Assembly (NCBI GenBank): GCA_023079485.1 | Contig: CM041102.1 | Coordinates: 1,683,269-1,747,268 of the forward strand | DNA from: Archilochus colubris | Lineage: Eukaryota; Chordata; Aves; Apodiformes; Trochilidae | Direction: 5' to 3' | DNA: 64,000 bases | Part shown: positions 37,651 through 50,530 of the stretch, in pieces | How the letters are laid out: each line of letters begins with the position of its first letter | Numbering within the stretch: the stretch's first letter is position 1 | Made by a program: the position numbers and the translations under genes | Notes under the pieces: generated by a model | The model's database searches: none | What the model saw: the letters and a program-made list of their open reading frames with translations, nothing else | Told to the model about the DNA's origin: nothing

Positions 37651-39275
37651 TTGCAGCCACAATTCCCATTTCAAACCTTACAGGTAGGAGGCAGCCAGTA
37701 CTTAAAGAAAGCATTTGGGGTGGTTACCTCCTTTCTGTTCACCCACCTGAATGAGACAGACTTATTTATCAGAACCAAAGGAACACTCCCAGAGGTCTTC
37801 TGTCACTGGTTACAACAAAAGAGGAAAAAAGCAGCTAATTAGTCCCATAACTTTTCTACCCTGTCCCTACCTCATTTTAAATAAAATCTGATGATGCAAA
37901 GTGTTCCTTGGCTTCTTGCTCTGTAACCAACCAGCTCTCTGTGGAAAGAGCTTCTTTTTTTATGGCTATGTATTAAAAGTAAACCAGCCCATGCCAGGTT
38001 TGGATAAAAGGCTATTTATTTTCAACCAATTTGATAGCTGCAGTTTTCGGTAATTGAATTTTCTGTGGTCAGAGAAGCAGTAATCTTAGAAACCAAATAA
38101 ATATTTTTTAATAAAATGGAACACTGAGAAACCCTATAATAATGTCAAATATGTAGCCACTTATGGATGGATAAATATTTTAAGAAATTTACATCTCACC
38201 CAATGCTTTAGGCCTTAAGCTTCCCTGGAAATTTCAAACAACACCATTTTATTTTGAGGAGGGGAATGGAGTGTATTTAGATAAAGAGCTAAATACTAAT
38301 CCTTCAGTTTACAGCAGGTTCTATTGCCAATATTTACGCAGCAGTTGCTCATTTAATCAGGAAAAGGAAAATCAAGCAACAAATTCCCCAATCTTTTCAA
38401 TACCAGCTTCCATCCAGACGATGCAGGTTGTGCTGTAGTCACCCATACTTGCACAAAAATGACCAAGCCAGCCAGAACCACAGCTCAAATCCTCTGCAGA
38501 GTTAGGTTGTACCCCTGCCCTGTGCCCACAGCAGGAAATCATGAGGAGCCCTTGGGAGAAAGGCAGTTTTCCCTGAAGCCTCCTGAAAATCAGGACACAA
38601 CATTTCCATGGACACCCACTCACTGGTTTGTGCAAATGGGGGGGCAAAGGGATTTGAGTCAGAAATCCCCCAGCAAGCTCAGGGCTAACAAGTGAGGAGG
38701 AGAAAGAAGGCAATGAGATCCTTGTGCCATGGACAGCCCAAATAAATTACCTTTTGAGGTGACAGCACCAATCTGACTGTTTCCCTAAGCTTCTGTGCAA
38801 ATGCTGGCATCTGAAAAGGCTCCTGTCTGCCCAACACAGATGGAGGGACCCACAAATGGTGCTTCAGGGCAGGAGACAGGAGGGGAGACCTTCAAGGAGT
38901 CTGTGTTTCTGGGACACCTACACCAGAGGCCTCTGCCATCCCAAGTCCTAATGAGTTCCCTGCTGCAGCAACACCTCCTAAAATCCCTGATAATTTTGCC
39001 AGCCTTCTTTTCCAAACTGGGTGTGTTTTCCTTTGATTGGGGGGTCTCTTGGAACAAATGAGTTTCAATGGTGTGCAAAACAGAACTAACTGCAGCAATA
39101 GAAGATGCATTTACTGCAAGACAGAACTGCTCTCCAGAGCTTGGTATTATTGTTCTCTTCTGCTGACACCTGCTGGCAAATGCAGCCTCCTGTACAACTT
39201 CTGGAAAAGGATCAATTGCAAAATTAATTGGGATTAATGATTACAGGTCAGGTTTTCTGTTAAATGATCCACAGG
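37651..39275. other. Non-coding stretch, one enhancer-like part
   Basis: No gene recognised. The part at about 37990-38215 is AT-rich and non-repetitive, with a TTTTCGGTAATTGAATTTTC segment at about 38044-38063 that holds a CpG and a TAATTG homeodomain core. It could be a conserved element. The frames at 38372-39110 overlap on both strands and look like chance. Confidence 0.5.
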
Positions 39276-39277
39276 AG

Positions 39278-39595
39278 AGGGGAAAGAACTGGAGATATTC
39301 AGCCCAAGTAAGAAAAGCCAGAAGGAACATACAACAGGTCTTCAAATACATGAAATGCATCAAGAAAAGGGGATAAATTCCTGTCCACATCCATGGGATG
39401 AGTGATAACAAAAGATCAAGGCATATGTCACTGAAGCAAGAAAGATTTGGGTAAGATTTCTGTTTGGTAAAAGCCTCCTCACTGTGAAGCCAATGCTGTG
39501 AAATCTCCTTCAGAGCAAGAGGGAGGCACAGAGTTCCAGTGAGTCCTGTTCTCCTGTCAGCAGGAACACCTCTTCCAACCTGATTGATCCATTAT
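39278..39595 (+). repeat. CR1/L3-like LINE 3' region relic
   Basis: The stretch carries ordered matches to the CR1 3' region as I know it. GAAGGAACATACAACAGGTC TTCAAATACATGAA parallels the usual AACAGTCTTCAAATATGT. AAAGATTTGGGTAAGATTTC parallels the AGATTTAGGTTAGATATTAG block. TCCTCACTGTGAAGCCAATG parallels the AACTGTAAGGGTAGTTAAGC block. GTGAAATCTCCTTCAGAG parallels the GTGGAATCTCCATCATTG block. It ends near CTCTTCCAACCTG. It covers the end of the pol gene and the 3' UTR of an old LINE copy, with no usable frame left. Confidence 0.62.
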
Positions 39596-42500
39596 TGCAT
39601 TAGAGCAGTCCCAGCTCAAATATAACCACCATTTCTCAGGCCCTGCCTTTTTTTTTTTTTAAATAATTTTTTTTTATTTTAAATGTCGATGAAAACTGAA
39701 ACCCAGGTGGTTTTCAGCATGACACTCTGTGGAAATCAGGTATGAAATTACCTGTTTATTAATGATGTGTCAGGAGAATGACACACTAACAGCCAACTCC
39801 AGCACTGGTAGTGCTAAGGTAGAAATAACAACCATACTTTATATATAATATGGATTCTGTAGAGCATAACTTGGCACCCCTGGAGACACAGCAGAAACTC
39901 ATGTGTTTAATCTCAACATTTAAATCTCAGTGAATTCAATTATTCCAACATGAAAGTTAAGCACATGCTTGGTCACTACTATGCCATATCACTTCCCTGG
40001 ATTCATGTGTTGCCATCAGAACAGCAAAGATTCAGAATGCCATTTGTCCAGTGCTCCAGGCAGGGAAGAACACTGATGGTGGGATGGGGTGTGCAAGGAG
40101 AGATCACATTGCTGAGCATTTCAACAAGAGTCACCAGTAGCATCAGACCTGGCACAGACATGGAGCACTCATGGTGACACATAGGAAGATTATAATTTCA
40201 CAATTACAAAAAAAATCAGAGTTGTTCCTACAGGCCTGTCCCCCACATTGGCCAGAAGGGAAATAAGAATTCACAGATGTTAAAGTAAATATTGTTTGAC
40301 TGCAAGATCCTTGAGTAATCTTCAAGTGAGTTTCTCTCTTCCAATAAAGTTTGTATTTCCTTTTCTTTATTCCAGAAAATTCTTGGAATAATACATGGCT
40401 CTATCATCATGGAACCAGAAGAACTAAGTTGGACAAAACCCTTAACTAATGAGGTTTCATGTAAATAGCCACTCTAGATTGTTCTGTTATTGCCTAAGAG
40501 GAGCTTCTTATTTCTGTTTGTCTTATTTATAGTTGGAGCTTGTTCTCAAAGCTCCTCAGAAGTACCTTGTAATATACAAGATGAAGAACAGCTACAAACA
40601 GCTTTTCCAGGAGTTGGGGTCTTTGTTATGGAGACTTCATTTTACAATCCTTGCCTTGTTCAATAAGGAAAAGATGCATCCCTGAACAGATTTCCTGGTG
40701 TAGCTCCGGGGCATCATGCAATATTTATATTCTGTTAACCTTAAAGCTTTAAGCATGGAGGAGGCCAAATCCAACCTTCATATAAATGCCATTGATTTTG
40801 GGTTCTAACAGCACTGGATTTGGGCCAGAATTTTCCCTTGCCTCACTCCTCGCCTTTTAGAATATTTGTGGAAATGAGTAACAGGGTCATTTGGTATTCA
40901 GCCCTGGATATGAATTATAATCTTGGTATAAGCTACATAGAAATTTAAAAGGCAAATTTTTCACCTTAGAAACACACTTTTCTTCAACCAGCCAGAAAAC
41001 CTGGTGCCAGATTCAGCCCATGGCTTGGAGGGAAGCAGGGGAGCACAGACAGAGCTCCACACAGACACCCACTGCAGGGTTAGCAACCCCCACTTCAAAA
41101 CCAGAACAAACCACCAAAGCATTCCACACCGAGGAAGGGGACAGCTTGGAAACTGTTCAGAAACCTGAGGGGGTTCACAAGATTTGCATAATCAGGTACA
41201 TAAATTTACATAATATCTGCATCAAAATAGAAGCAGGCCACCTTTCTGTTCTCCTCTACCTTTATTTAATAAGGGCTATAATGTAATTAGGTGACTACAT
41301 ACATTTAACATTTTTTTCTCAGAGCCATTTTCTGGAGTGATTGATTTCCACCCCCTTCAAAGCTGTGAGCACAATAAGGCAACAGAAGGGGTAGGCAGGG
41401 CCCTATTTCTTCTGTCCAGAGGGCAGTCACCCTAGCCTGAAGGATATGTACTGGTACAAGACCTTGAATGTTCAGGAACACGTTTCTGTTGCTTGAGTGT
41501 GATGAGGTAGGAGTCATAGCAGACCTTCAGAAAAATCACAGTCCTGCTGGACTGAGTTGCCTTCATATTTCTGGACATCTCAAATCTCAGTCTGAATTGG
41601 TGCTTGACTCTGAGCAGCTCCTATTCAGATGATAAAACCCTGAAACAGAGTGGCTCAGCCTGGGGTTTAGGGTCAGGAGATCAAGGTTTAGCAGAGTGAG
41701 GTTGGTCATACCAACCCATCAGAACTGCACCTCTAGACCCCTGACACCTCCATCACATTATAGATTTTCCTGTCTGAAATGGACTGCCCACTCCAGCTCT
41801 GTACAGAGAATCTTAATACATCCAGTTTTTTCTGTTAGGATCTTCTCATCATAAAGCTCTGCTTCCCTTCTATCTTCAGCTTATTTCATCACTGCCATTC
41901 TAAAATACCAAGAAACACCAAGTATTTCCATTGCAGCTTTTAAATAACAAGAATCCAAAATCCCTTCCTGAGCTAGGAGGAAAAGAGAGAAGGTCAGCTC
42001 TCTCTTCCAGCTTTACTCTGAGGTCCTTCATTATTCTTTACTTCCATTAGCAGAGACACTTCCATGAATGGTCCCTGAAATGCAGCCTTTCCTCCAAAGC
42101 ATTCCTTCACCCTCTCATCTTGCATAAGAAATAATTGCTTCAGCACAGGGCAGCCTGACTGAGCACAGACTGGAGTTAATGCAGTGCTGGTATGCTCAGA
42201 CACTACCATGTTCTATCACCCTGTATTAAAATTGCAATTGATCCAATTTCAGCATGCACATGAGCTCAATGCCCAGACGTGCATGATACAGGATTAGTGA
42301 GAGTTTTTCATTATGTTCTCTGAACAGAAATGGTCACGGTTTGTGGAGGTCCCCTTGAGGAAAACTTTTCTACCCCCCCTCTCCTCTCAAGTGTGCTCTG
42401 AATTCAATTGTATAAGAAACAAACAGGACTGCTCCTCAGAAGCAGACAAAGGAAGGATTTTAGGCAGTGTTTAGCTGGATCTATCACTAAGCAGGTACAG

Positions 42501-45500
42501 ATTTTTCCTCTCATGAGGTGATATGTTCAAAGTATGAGGCAGAGGGGTGCAGGGGATCAGTGCAATTTCCCAGGTTGTCCTCAGTGTCACTTCTTCCCCC
42601 ATAAAGCTGGAATTACAGCAGAAGCATCTCCTGGCTGTATGCAGAGTTGTTCATAAAACATGTTTGTTCTTAACACTTATTTCCCTTTTCCTCCATGGGA
42701 AAGATGAGTTGAAAGCATCTTAATTATTTTATTAGGTTTTTTTTAATTATTGCATATACTCTATTGAAGTACCAGAGTACAGAGACTGCTGGATTAAACA
42801 GACTTCTAGCAAACTCTTACTACTTTCACTTGCTGAGTTTCTGGGCTCCTCTAAGATAACAATAGCTTCTATTCCTCAGAAGGCAAAGGTGGCTAAAAAG
42901 GGAAAAGCCAACATCCAACTAATTTTAGCAACTACAAAAGGAGACTCCGTGCCAGAGGAACATATGGCATTTTTAGTTCACCTTAAACTTTCCCCTGGGC
43001 ATTTCAAGCCCTATTAATAAACAAAACAAACTTGTTTCAGAAAACAGATGAGTAAACATCTTTGATGGCTGTACTCTATTACTGATTCACCCTCCTTCCT
43101 CTCACCCACCACCCCAGGCCTCCACTCTTTGACTCGGAATATTTTTATCATTAAGGCAACAGCACTGGGACATGTTGTGGTAAATACCCAAAAACAAAAC
43201 ATGTGGCAAGGTCAAACAGTGTTTCCTCAGCACCCCAGGACCTCACCCTTCACTTTCTCCTCAGAACAAAACCCTCTGTTATTGTAATGCTGAGGGAAAG
43301 AGAGCACAGAGAGAGGGAGAGTCAGGCTGGCACCAGAAATATAATTTAGTGTGCAGGTATTTGATTTGATAAAAACCCCTACCTTAATTTAAAAAAAATA
43401 CATACATATATGTATATATGTGTATATATATAATAGGTTCCTGACAAAGTTGTAATTCATTGAGAGGGGCCAGGCCTCCAGTTTGGGTTTGACATGTCAC
43501 TCCAACCTAAACCATGACTGGTTTTACGTGATCCCCTAAGAGGGTAGCATGTTGCAGCTGGCAAGAAAATAAACAAACCTGAGCTCTGTGCTAACAGATT
43601 TTTTTTTCTTTTTGATTTATGCCACGAGCAAAGGAAAAACAGCAACATAGTTGTGAATTTAGGTTTCATTTGTGTGCCCCCTTCTCCCCACTTGCAGCAA
43701 GAGGGTCCTGCTAAGGAGAGGGACAGTGAGAAACACCCAGGAGATGGGAAGAGGACTGCCAGGATGGGGGAGCAGATGAGCAGTAGCCCTGGGGTGTTTT
43801 TTTTCTCCTGTGACAGCATCTCACATGCACACATAAAACCCTTTCTTTTTTTTATTTTATTTTTAATTCCCTGGGGAATCTGGATTTCTGCTGATGTGCT
43901 GCTGAGAAGACCCTGGTGTGATTCTTGTGTAGCAGTCAAGCAGAAATTTTGGGGTTTTAAAATAAAACTTATCCCTTGTTCTGAAGAGGCAGAGAACCAG
44001 AGATCTGCAAATCAGTATTGTCTGCTCTTGGCTACCTGAGTGGGTTCTTTCCAAACACTGCTCGCAGAAACACATATTTAGACCTTAACCCATCTTCATT
44101 CTTCACTGCTAGGCTTGCACTAAGAGTATTACTTCAGATAAAAGTAGAATTTTGGGAGCCTGGAGCCTACTGAGTGAACTCAAGTAAGAGTTGATACTCT
44201 TGTGCTTTCCTGTCAGAAATATTTTGAGCTGAACACACTTCAGAGAGGAGCAGTGAGAGGCAGAAGACACTGAGTTAACCAAGTGCCCCCCTTTGCTCCC
44301 AGACTGCCCCCAGCTCCCAGGTAACCCCAGTCCCAATACTGGGACTGTCCCTTCTATAACTGGTGCATGGGAAATGACTTAATTCTCCACAGCAGCCCCA
44401 GCCCTGTCTGCACAAATCCTTGAACTCCAGGCAAGGCTCTGTGGTTTCTCCTATTGTTCTCAGTTTGTTTTTCTTTCCAGCAGAAACATAAAGCTCCAGT
44501 GTTGGGTTTGCAAGTAGAGATGAGGAATAGAGAACATCAGCCCATGTTGCTTTTCACCTTGAACACGTTAAACATTTTAGCTGGATGCCTAAAGAAACAA
44601 GACTTGTGTGTTAATGTTGTAGGGATTTTTGTCTCTGTTACCACAGCCCAAAAAGTTTTTAATTACCAGCTAATTTCAAGCAAACCCATCAAAGGTGTGA
44701 AGACATTAAAGATAAGGTTCTAACAGGTTTCATGAAAGGGAGTTAGATAGGGAAGGCACCTCCTGAATGCTAAGAGGAGCCTCCACCCCACCCAAGGCAT
44801 CAGAAAACACACTAAAGGGAGAAAAAGATGTTAGAAAGGAGCTTTCATAAACCCTTTACACACAAAACTACTACTTCACTACTATGAGAGTTTTTAGAAC
44901 CATCTCTCTGCTTCCAAGATCCAGGAACACAGTCCTAGAAACACATGGAGCTTTAGTTTTACATGCTCTGGTCCATAAAGTTAAACACACGCTTACAAGC
45001 TCTGGGTCTGAAATCTGGTATCATGTTGTATCCTGTCAGAAACAGAACCAGGAGTAACATTTCAGCCCAGTTAGTTTCCAGGACAACCTCCAAATAGAAA
45101 GCTCTGTGGCACAGCAAATAAAAAGTGTGTCAGTGTTACTGTTTTACTGAGGAAAGTTAGAAATTAGTCAATATCCTTTAGAGACTTGGAGAAGAGGATT
45201 TTCCTTTCAGGGTTTGCTGCCACACCAGCGTGGTGCAATGCTGCTATTTAAAAACACAAAGATTTTTAATTTTTTTTTTTTTTCAGCACTTTTGTCCTTA
45301 TTGCAAACATAAAGCACTGATTTGCAGAACAGCAGCAGCAGCCTGGGTTCATGTGCCTAAGCTTTATATAATATAAGTCTAATATAACAGTGTGTCAAAT
45401 GTTTGCTTTGGCCATCCTGATTCCTCAAATCCCCTTTTTATACTAATATTTAAAATGGGAAAAGGCTTTAAAAGAATGGGTGCAAATTACTGGTTCAAAG

Positions 45501-46120
45501 GTTTTATTAGGCTTCCAGCTGAGCATTGCTTATGCAAAGAATGGGAATTTGGAAAAAAAAAAACCCGAAAACAAAAAACCCAAAAAAACCCAAACCCCAG
45601 TGTTCAGGCTGGTTTATTGGGGCTTATTTTCTCCTCTACAATCCTGGAGGAGAGGAAGGAGCAGCAGGAGGGACAGGGGGCAACAAATTATCTTTTTCTC
45701 CTTCAAATTCTAAGAACTGGGATTACTTACAGCTCGTAAAGACTGACCTCTGAACTATCCCAGTTACGAAAGCTAAGGAAAATTCAGCTCAGTAGAAATG
45801 AGCTGGACTTCCCAACACTGACAGCCACCACCAAAAATACTTTTGACATTATTTTTATTCTAATAAAATATTTAGCAAACTGTGGGCAAATGTTTTGTTG
45901 AAAACTCACTTAGTAAAATTTCACCAGGCTCAGTTATCAAGCTGAGGGAGACAGAAGCAAGAGACCTGTGCAGATGGCTGGCTGAGGAGGCAGCTTTAAC
46001 CTATCTGGATCTTTACAGAAGAGCAGTTTTTAGTGTTACTGGGATAATTTCCATGAATTAAGCCACCTTATCACTATAAAGGGTTTATCAGCTCAGGAAT
46101 AGTCCCATGCTCCTGCAGCA
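39596..46120. other. Non-coding stretch with simple repeats
   Basis: No gene recognised. Contents include T13 at 39648-39660, a second T-rich patch to about 39682, an alternating AT/GT tract at 43398-43435, T14 at 45270-45283, and an A/C-rich patch at about 45554-45598. A 160-codon minus frame at 43457-43939 and a 128-codon plus frame at 43653-44039 overlap on opposite strands and carry no domain signature. Confidence 0.6.
43398..43435. repeat. TA/TG dinucleotide microsatellite
   Basis: An alternating purine-pyrimidine tract (ATACATACATATATGTATAT and on through GTGTATATATATAATA). It is self-complementary and could extrude as a hairpin. No coding content. Confidence 0.88.
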
Positions 46121-46230
46121 ATGGTGGCTCCCACTGATGATGTGCTTGTACCAGGCAGGGTAAGAGGAAGAACCCTCAGGACACTCCAGGTGGTGTCTGG
46201 GGCTGCTGGGGGCAGTGCAGAACTGCTCAG

Positions 46231-46254
46231 ATCATCACCATCATCATCATCACT
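46231..46254. repeat. ATC trinucleotide repeat
   Basis: About eight ATC/ACC-type units in a row. On the plus strand one frame gives a poly-His run and on the minus strand poly-Met. Neither is part of a recognisable protein, so this is a microsatellite rather than a histidine-rich domain. Confidence 0.85.
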
Positions 46255-46575
46255 ATCTCAGAACCCAGCCTGCTTCTCTCCTCTGTTTGCCAAAGAAAAA
46301 AAACCTGACAGAGAAGAAGCTGGGTAAGCAATTTGTGGACATCATGAGCCCTGAACACTGTGGGATTTTGCCAATGATACAAAACACTCATGATACAGAA
46401 AGCAACATTGATGAAGTAAAACACTTGTGGCATTATCTGGTTCTTGGTTTTCTTGCCACTTTTCTAAACCCATGGGTTTCAGTATGCTTCCCAGAAGCCC
46501 ACCTTGCTCTGAGCTCCTGTGCAGTTTTCCCTCAACTGCTCAATTAGAACAAAACACACAACTAAGCACTCCTGA

Positions 46576-46651
46576 AATAATAATAATAATAAACTGGGGA
46601 TCATGGACTTAAAAACTTTTGTTAGGGAAGAAAAAAAAAAAAAAAAAAAAA
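46576..46651. repeat. TAA repeat followed by A21 run
   Basis: A short TAA microsatellite at about 46576-46592 is followed, after a unique spacer, by 21 consecutive A at 46631-46651. The A21 run is bracketed by TGTTAG on the left and CTAACA on the right, a small inverted repeat. No retroposed gene body was recognised upstream, so a retrogene tail is not claimed. Confidence 0.85.
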
Positions 46652-47150
46652 GGCTAACAGTTATGTTTCACTCCAGGATTATAGTGTCAAACCACAGGAA
46701 GTTGTCTCTGGTGGTTTGCTGATCTCTGTGGTCTGACTGAACTGAAATTCTTAGGAACAGTAACTTCATTGCTGGCAGTATTACCACGTGCCTTTCTCCT
46801 CACCTGTAACCTTGAGGACTAATCTTAGGACTGAATCCTGCAGTGTCTAAGAGAGAGCTGACCCTACAACCAGTGAAGTCAGGAGTGACATTTCCATTTG
46901 CTCAGCAATGGACACCTGGGGATCCACACAAGGGGATGAGGCCACTAGGTTCACCGAGTTACCACTGAACTGCACTGAGAGTGCCACACATGTGCAGAGG
47001 CAAAACCTCAGCCTTGGGTACCAGATGTAGGACCCAGGATTTAGGCTGGTGCAGATGTCAGAGGTTTCCTGGCACTAACAAGCCCAGGAAGCATTTAGGA
47101 TCCCGGATTGTAGCCAACTGAAATCTTACCACATGGTACAAATATTAAAA
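46652..47150. other. Non-coding stretch, no gene recognised
   Basis: Ordinary mixed-composition DNA; no gene, repeat family or site cluster was recognised. Confidence 0.6.
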
Positions 47151-47154
47151 AGCA

Positions 47155-47300
47155 GATTACAGTGCCTTACAATAGCACTTTTTGAGGCTCCCTCAATGGA
47201 CTTCACAAAGGAGTTCATTTCCATTAATCCATTTTGCAGATACTCAAACCAAGCCACATGAAAGAGATGCAAAGATCAGAGTCAGCAGAGATATGGCACA
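47155..47300 (-). repeat. MIR-like relic, probable
   Basis: CATTTCCATTAATCCATTTTGCAGATACTC (about 47216-47245) parallels the reversed MIR segment TTTAATCCTCACAAC…CCCATTTTACAGATGAGG. It is followed by a worn AAACTGAGGCACAGAGA-like part (AAACCAAGCCACATGAAAGA). The central CCATTTTGCAGAT block is good; the flanks are weak. Confidence 0.42.
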
Positions 47301-50300
47301 CTGTGATTGGCAATGAAAGAAGACAACTTGAAGAGTAAGTTACACAGGGCTTTAAAAACCTGCTAGTAGTTTGAAATTATTTTAGGTGCTGTTTTCTTAA
47401 CAAGGGTTAGAAATTATATTTGAAATACATCCCTTCAGTGTGATGATACCTTTTGTAATGAAGGGTTTCTTTTGCTGCTCCTGTTATTCTGCCTGGACTA
47501 AAAGATGACTTTTAAGTATTTTGTCTATCACTTTTAAAGTGAAAAAAAAAATATAACAAGCCTGAAAGAACAAAGACAACACTTCAAAGCCTTCAGCAGA
47601 GAAGGAAGTGCTTTCTAGCAAAAAATCAGACACGTTTGTCAATGAAACCTTTGTCAGACAGTTCCTCTCCTGCCTTGGCTGCTGTATGGTTAAAGATATA
47701 AAAGCAGATGAAGACAGAAGAGAAAGAGAATCCCTGAGAGAATGAAAAAAGTCATGTCCCAGCAAAGTCCTCTCTTTGCCCTCAGTTTTTATCTGACAGA
47801 CTGTTATTGATAGCTCTTTTTCCAACTCCCCTGACTAAGGGAGCACATATACCTTTTATTGCACTGAAGTTGATTTAAATCACCCTGGCAATTTGTGAGG
47901 CTGTTTTTCACTTACAGAAGGAAGTTCTTGAGAGGATTTTGAAGCAATACAGTATGGTAGTTAAAACCAAGGCCATTTTAAAAAGAACTGCATTTCCTCA
48001 GCCTGCCCATAATTTTTCATTTTCCTAAAAATACCAGGGAACTTTGCAACTTTGGGAGGAAAAAGTCAGCTAAATGCACTGGGCTTTGGATCACTCCCAA
48101 GCATCAGTCCAAGTTCATTCCCTTTTGACCCTCAGGTCCTCAAGTCTTATCACAGCCAACTGAGATTTCTCCTCCTAGGCTTCTGGAGTGCCATCTGGAT
48201 TTTTCTGGGAACAGTTTGCTCAGGTGCTGAGACCATTTTGGGACCCCCATTCTATTTTATAACATTTTCTATGTAAAATCCTTCTGTGCAGTTGCCTTGT
48301 ACCACTTGCTATACAACAAGAGTGTTCATAGCTCTCTTTAGTGCCCCTTTTCTGACCCCCCTCACAAGCAACACATAAAGAAATATCCAGTTACTCACAG
48401 TGGCATTGGTTCTTCTCTCCTGGAGCACTGCAGCAACGTGTTACTTCAGCTTTAGTTGTCTTTACCATTATTTAGTTGAGTTTCTCCTGCTAGCTATTAC
48501 CCCTAACAAGCTTCCCCTCAATAACAAGTTGCTTTTGACCTCAACACACCTGGAGGCTTCACCCTTTTATTTCACCTCTGACCTATCCCAATGCAGTTGA
48601 CATTTTGCAATTATCAGCAATTTGTTAGCTTTATTTTTGTTAGCACCCAATTATGCAAATAATACATTTATAATGGAACTGGGCTATTGGGCTGCAAACC
48701 TGTGGCAAAGTGTTTCATGCATGAATGAGTGTGATAGCCCCAGTCTGTTTTGTAGGAGCAGGAAATGAGAGTTCAGAGAATACTTCTCCCATGCAGCCTC
48801 TGTTGGGGTGGTAGAATGATACTTAATATTTTTTTTTCATTAACTCTTGTAGAACCTCCAGCCCAGATGTAGCCTGCTCCCATCAAACAGGACTTCTTAA
48901 CATTTAACTTTCTTGCAATGATAAACTGTATTCCTGTAGAATTTCTCCAGGAACAATGCAGAAGGGCAGGCCAGCAAGACCTGAGATAGTGTCAAATACC
49001 AACAAAGAAAACTTTTTTTCCAAAAAGATAGAGAGAATGAACTTGTTCTGGAGTCAGTTCACCTTGCAGGTGGAGAAATCCCAATTTTCTACTTGGAAAC
49101 ATTGAGCTATCTCAGGGCACAGAGCAGAGCTCTACCCTGGACATGCCTACATTGGCCTTTGGGCTTGAATATACTGGTTTGTCTTTTCTTCAGAGGTTCT
49201 TTAGAGCTCACTATGATGAAAATAGAGCAGCTGATCCTAGCACATCCTGTGCTCTCTCTCTCTTTATATATATATCAAAAAGGGTTTTAACCCACAGCAT
49301 TTCATGTGCACCAAAGAACTATATAAAAAAAAAACACTGAAAAAAGGGGCATGTTGGGCCCCATTTCCCTACCTTCCTTCACCCACAGCAACACTCAGTC
49401 CTACTGGATGTGTTAAGTTCACCATCCTCCTGACAGCAAACAAGTCCTTTCCCAGCCTTGTGACCTCATCCACTTCCCTGTCAAAAGATTAAGGCACATT
49501 TTCAGATGCTCAAGGCTATTTTTAGACTGCACTAGGGACGTGGGGAAGAAAGCAGCAAGTGTACTTCCTTCATAACCTAATAGTCTGTCTAGAAAAACCC
49601 ACTCAGATCTGAAAGTCACTTAATTACCCTAGGGTAAGGCTGGATTAGCTGCACGAGTCTGAGGTGTCACTGTCCAAATCACCTCCCTCTGGAAAGGGGC
49701 TGCAGTGACTCCTGTGGCTGAGAATGCAGAGCCACAGGATGCAGGACGTGGGCTCTTATCTCTGCCATTCCAGGGTTCTGCAAACTGGAACAAAAAAAGA
49801 GCTGGAGTCAGAAAACAGAGGCAAATGCTGTGTTGACATCTGATGAGGCCAAGAGCACCATGCTGCTGGCTGCCCCTGGGCTGTGCTCTGAGGAGGGAGG
49901 GTGGGAAGTCCTGTGTGGTGCTTGGATCCATTTTTCCATGGGAAGGTGTTTGCTGAAGGGGAAGCTGAGGCACAACTCTACTGGAGACTTGGCTCTGCAC
50001 CTTCCACCTCTCCTATCTGCTGCTCCTCATCTAGATGCTGGTAAAATTTGCTGGTAAAAAACCCCTGACTTATTCTCTCCCTCCTCTCTAACACAATCAA
50101 ACTTATATTTTCATCAGGTTCCATCTGAAAGCTCAACACTAGGCAAAGAGGGGAAGGAAGAAAACAAACCAAAAAAAAACACCCAAACCAAATTCAAGTG
50201 CAGAATAGCAAACTAACAAAATAAAGACATCACCTTCCCTTTCTTTTCTTTTTTTTTTTTTTTCTCCCCTCCAACAGAAGCAAGCATCAGAATATCCAAA

Positions 50301-50475
50301 CACAAAACCAGAAGAGGCACTTGAGATAGCCCCTCCCGGGATCACCCTTGATCTGCCCACTTTGCCAAATCCTCAGTTTGCTTCCAGCCCTGCTTGGCAG
50401 CTCTCCCCCCATGAATATGTACATCTGACTGCATAATGGTTATTACATGTCAGCTCATGGGCATTTGGCCCGTGC
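47301..50475. other. Non-coding stretch, one POU-site part
   Basis: No gene recognised. A CT run followed by an AT run lies at 49252-49275, and T15 lies at 50249-50263. The part at about 48600-48740 is entered separately as an enhancer-like stretch. TACCCTAGGGTA at about 49626-49637 is a 12-bp perfect palindrome. Confidence 0.6.
48600..48740. promoter_or_regulatory. Octamer-containing enhancer-like stretch
   Basis: A consensus octamer ATGCAAAT lies at 48653-48660 within CAATTATGCAAATAATAC, directly beside ATTA-type cores. CATGCATGAATGAG follows at about 48717-48730. POU factors bind ATGCAAAT, and TGCATGAAT resembles a paired POU half-site arrangement. One perfect octamer in 64 kb of AT-rich DNA is not unlikely by chance, so this is only a candidate. 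Confidence 0.27.
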
Positions 50476-50530
50476 AGCACTCAGTTTCCCCATCTATAAG
50501 TACATGAAATGTAAGACTAAGTAAAATCTG
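50476..50530 (+). repeat. MIR-like core fragment, short
   Basis: CACTCAGTTTCCCCATCTAT AAG at about 50478-50500 matches the MIR segment CCTCAGTTTCCCCATCTGTAAAATGG. The match is good but only about 22 bp long, and the flanks are not recognisable. Confidence 0.45.

Noticed and set aside
43457..44039. Opposed 160- and 128-codon frames as a sense/antisense gene pair
   Set aside because: Hydrophobic Phe/Leu runs come from T-rich tracts; no signal-peptide-plus-domain architecture.
46231..46254. Histidine-rich metal-binding peptide
   Set aside because: The run is an ATC microsatellite in a short, unsupported frame.
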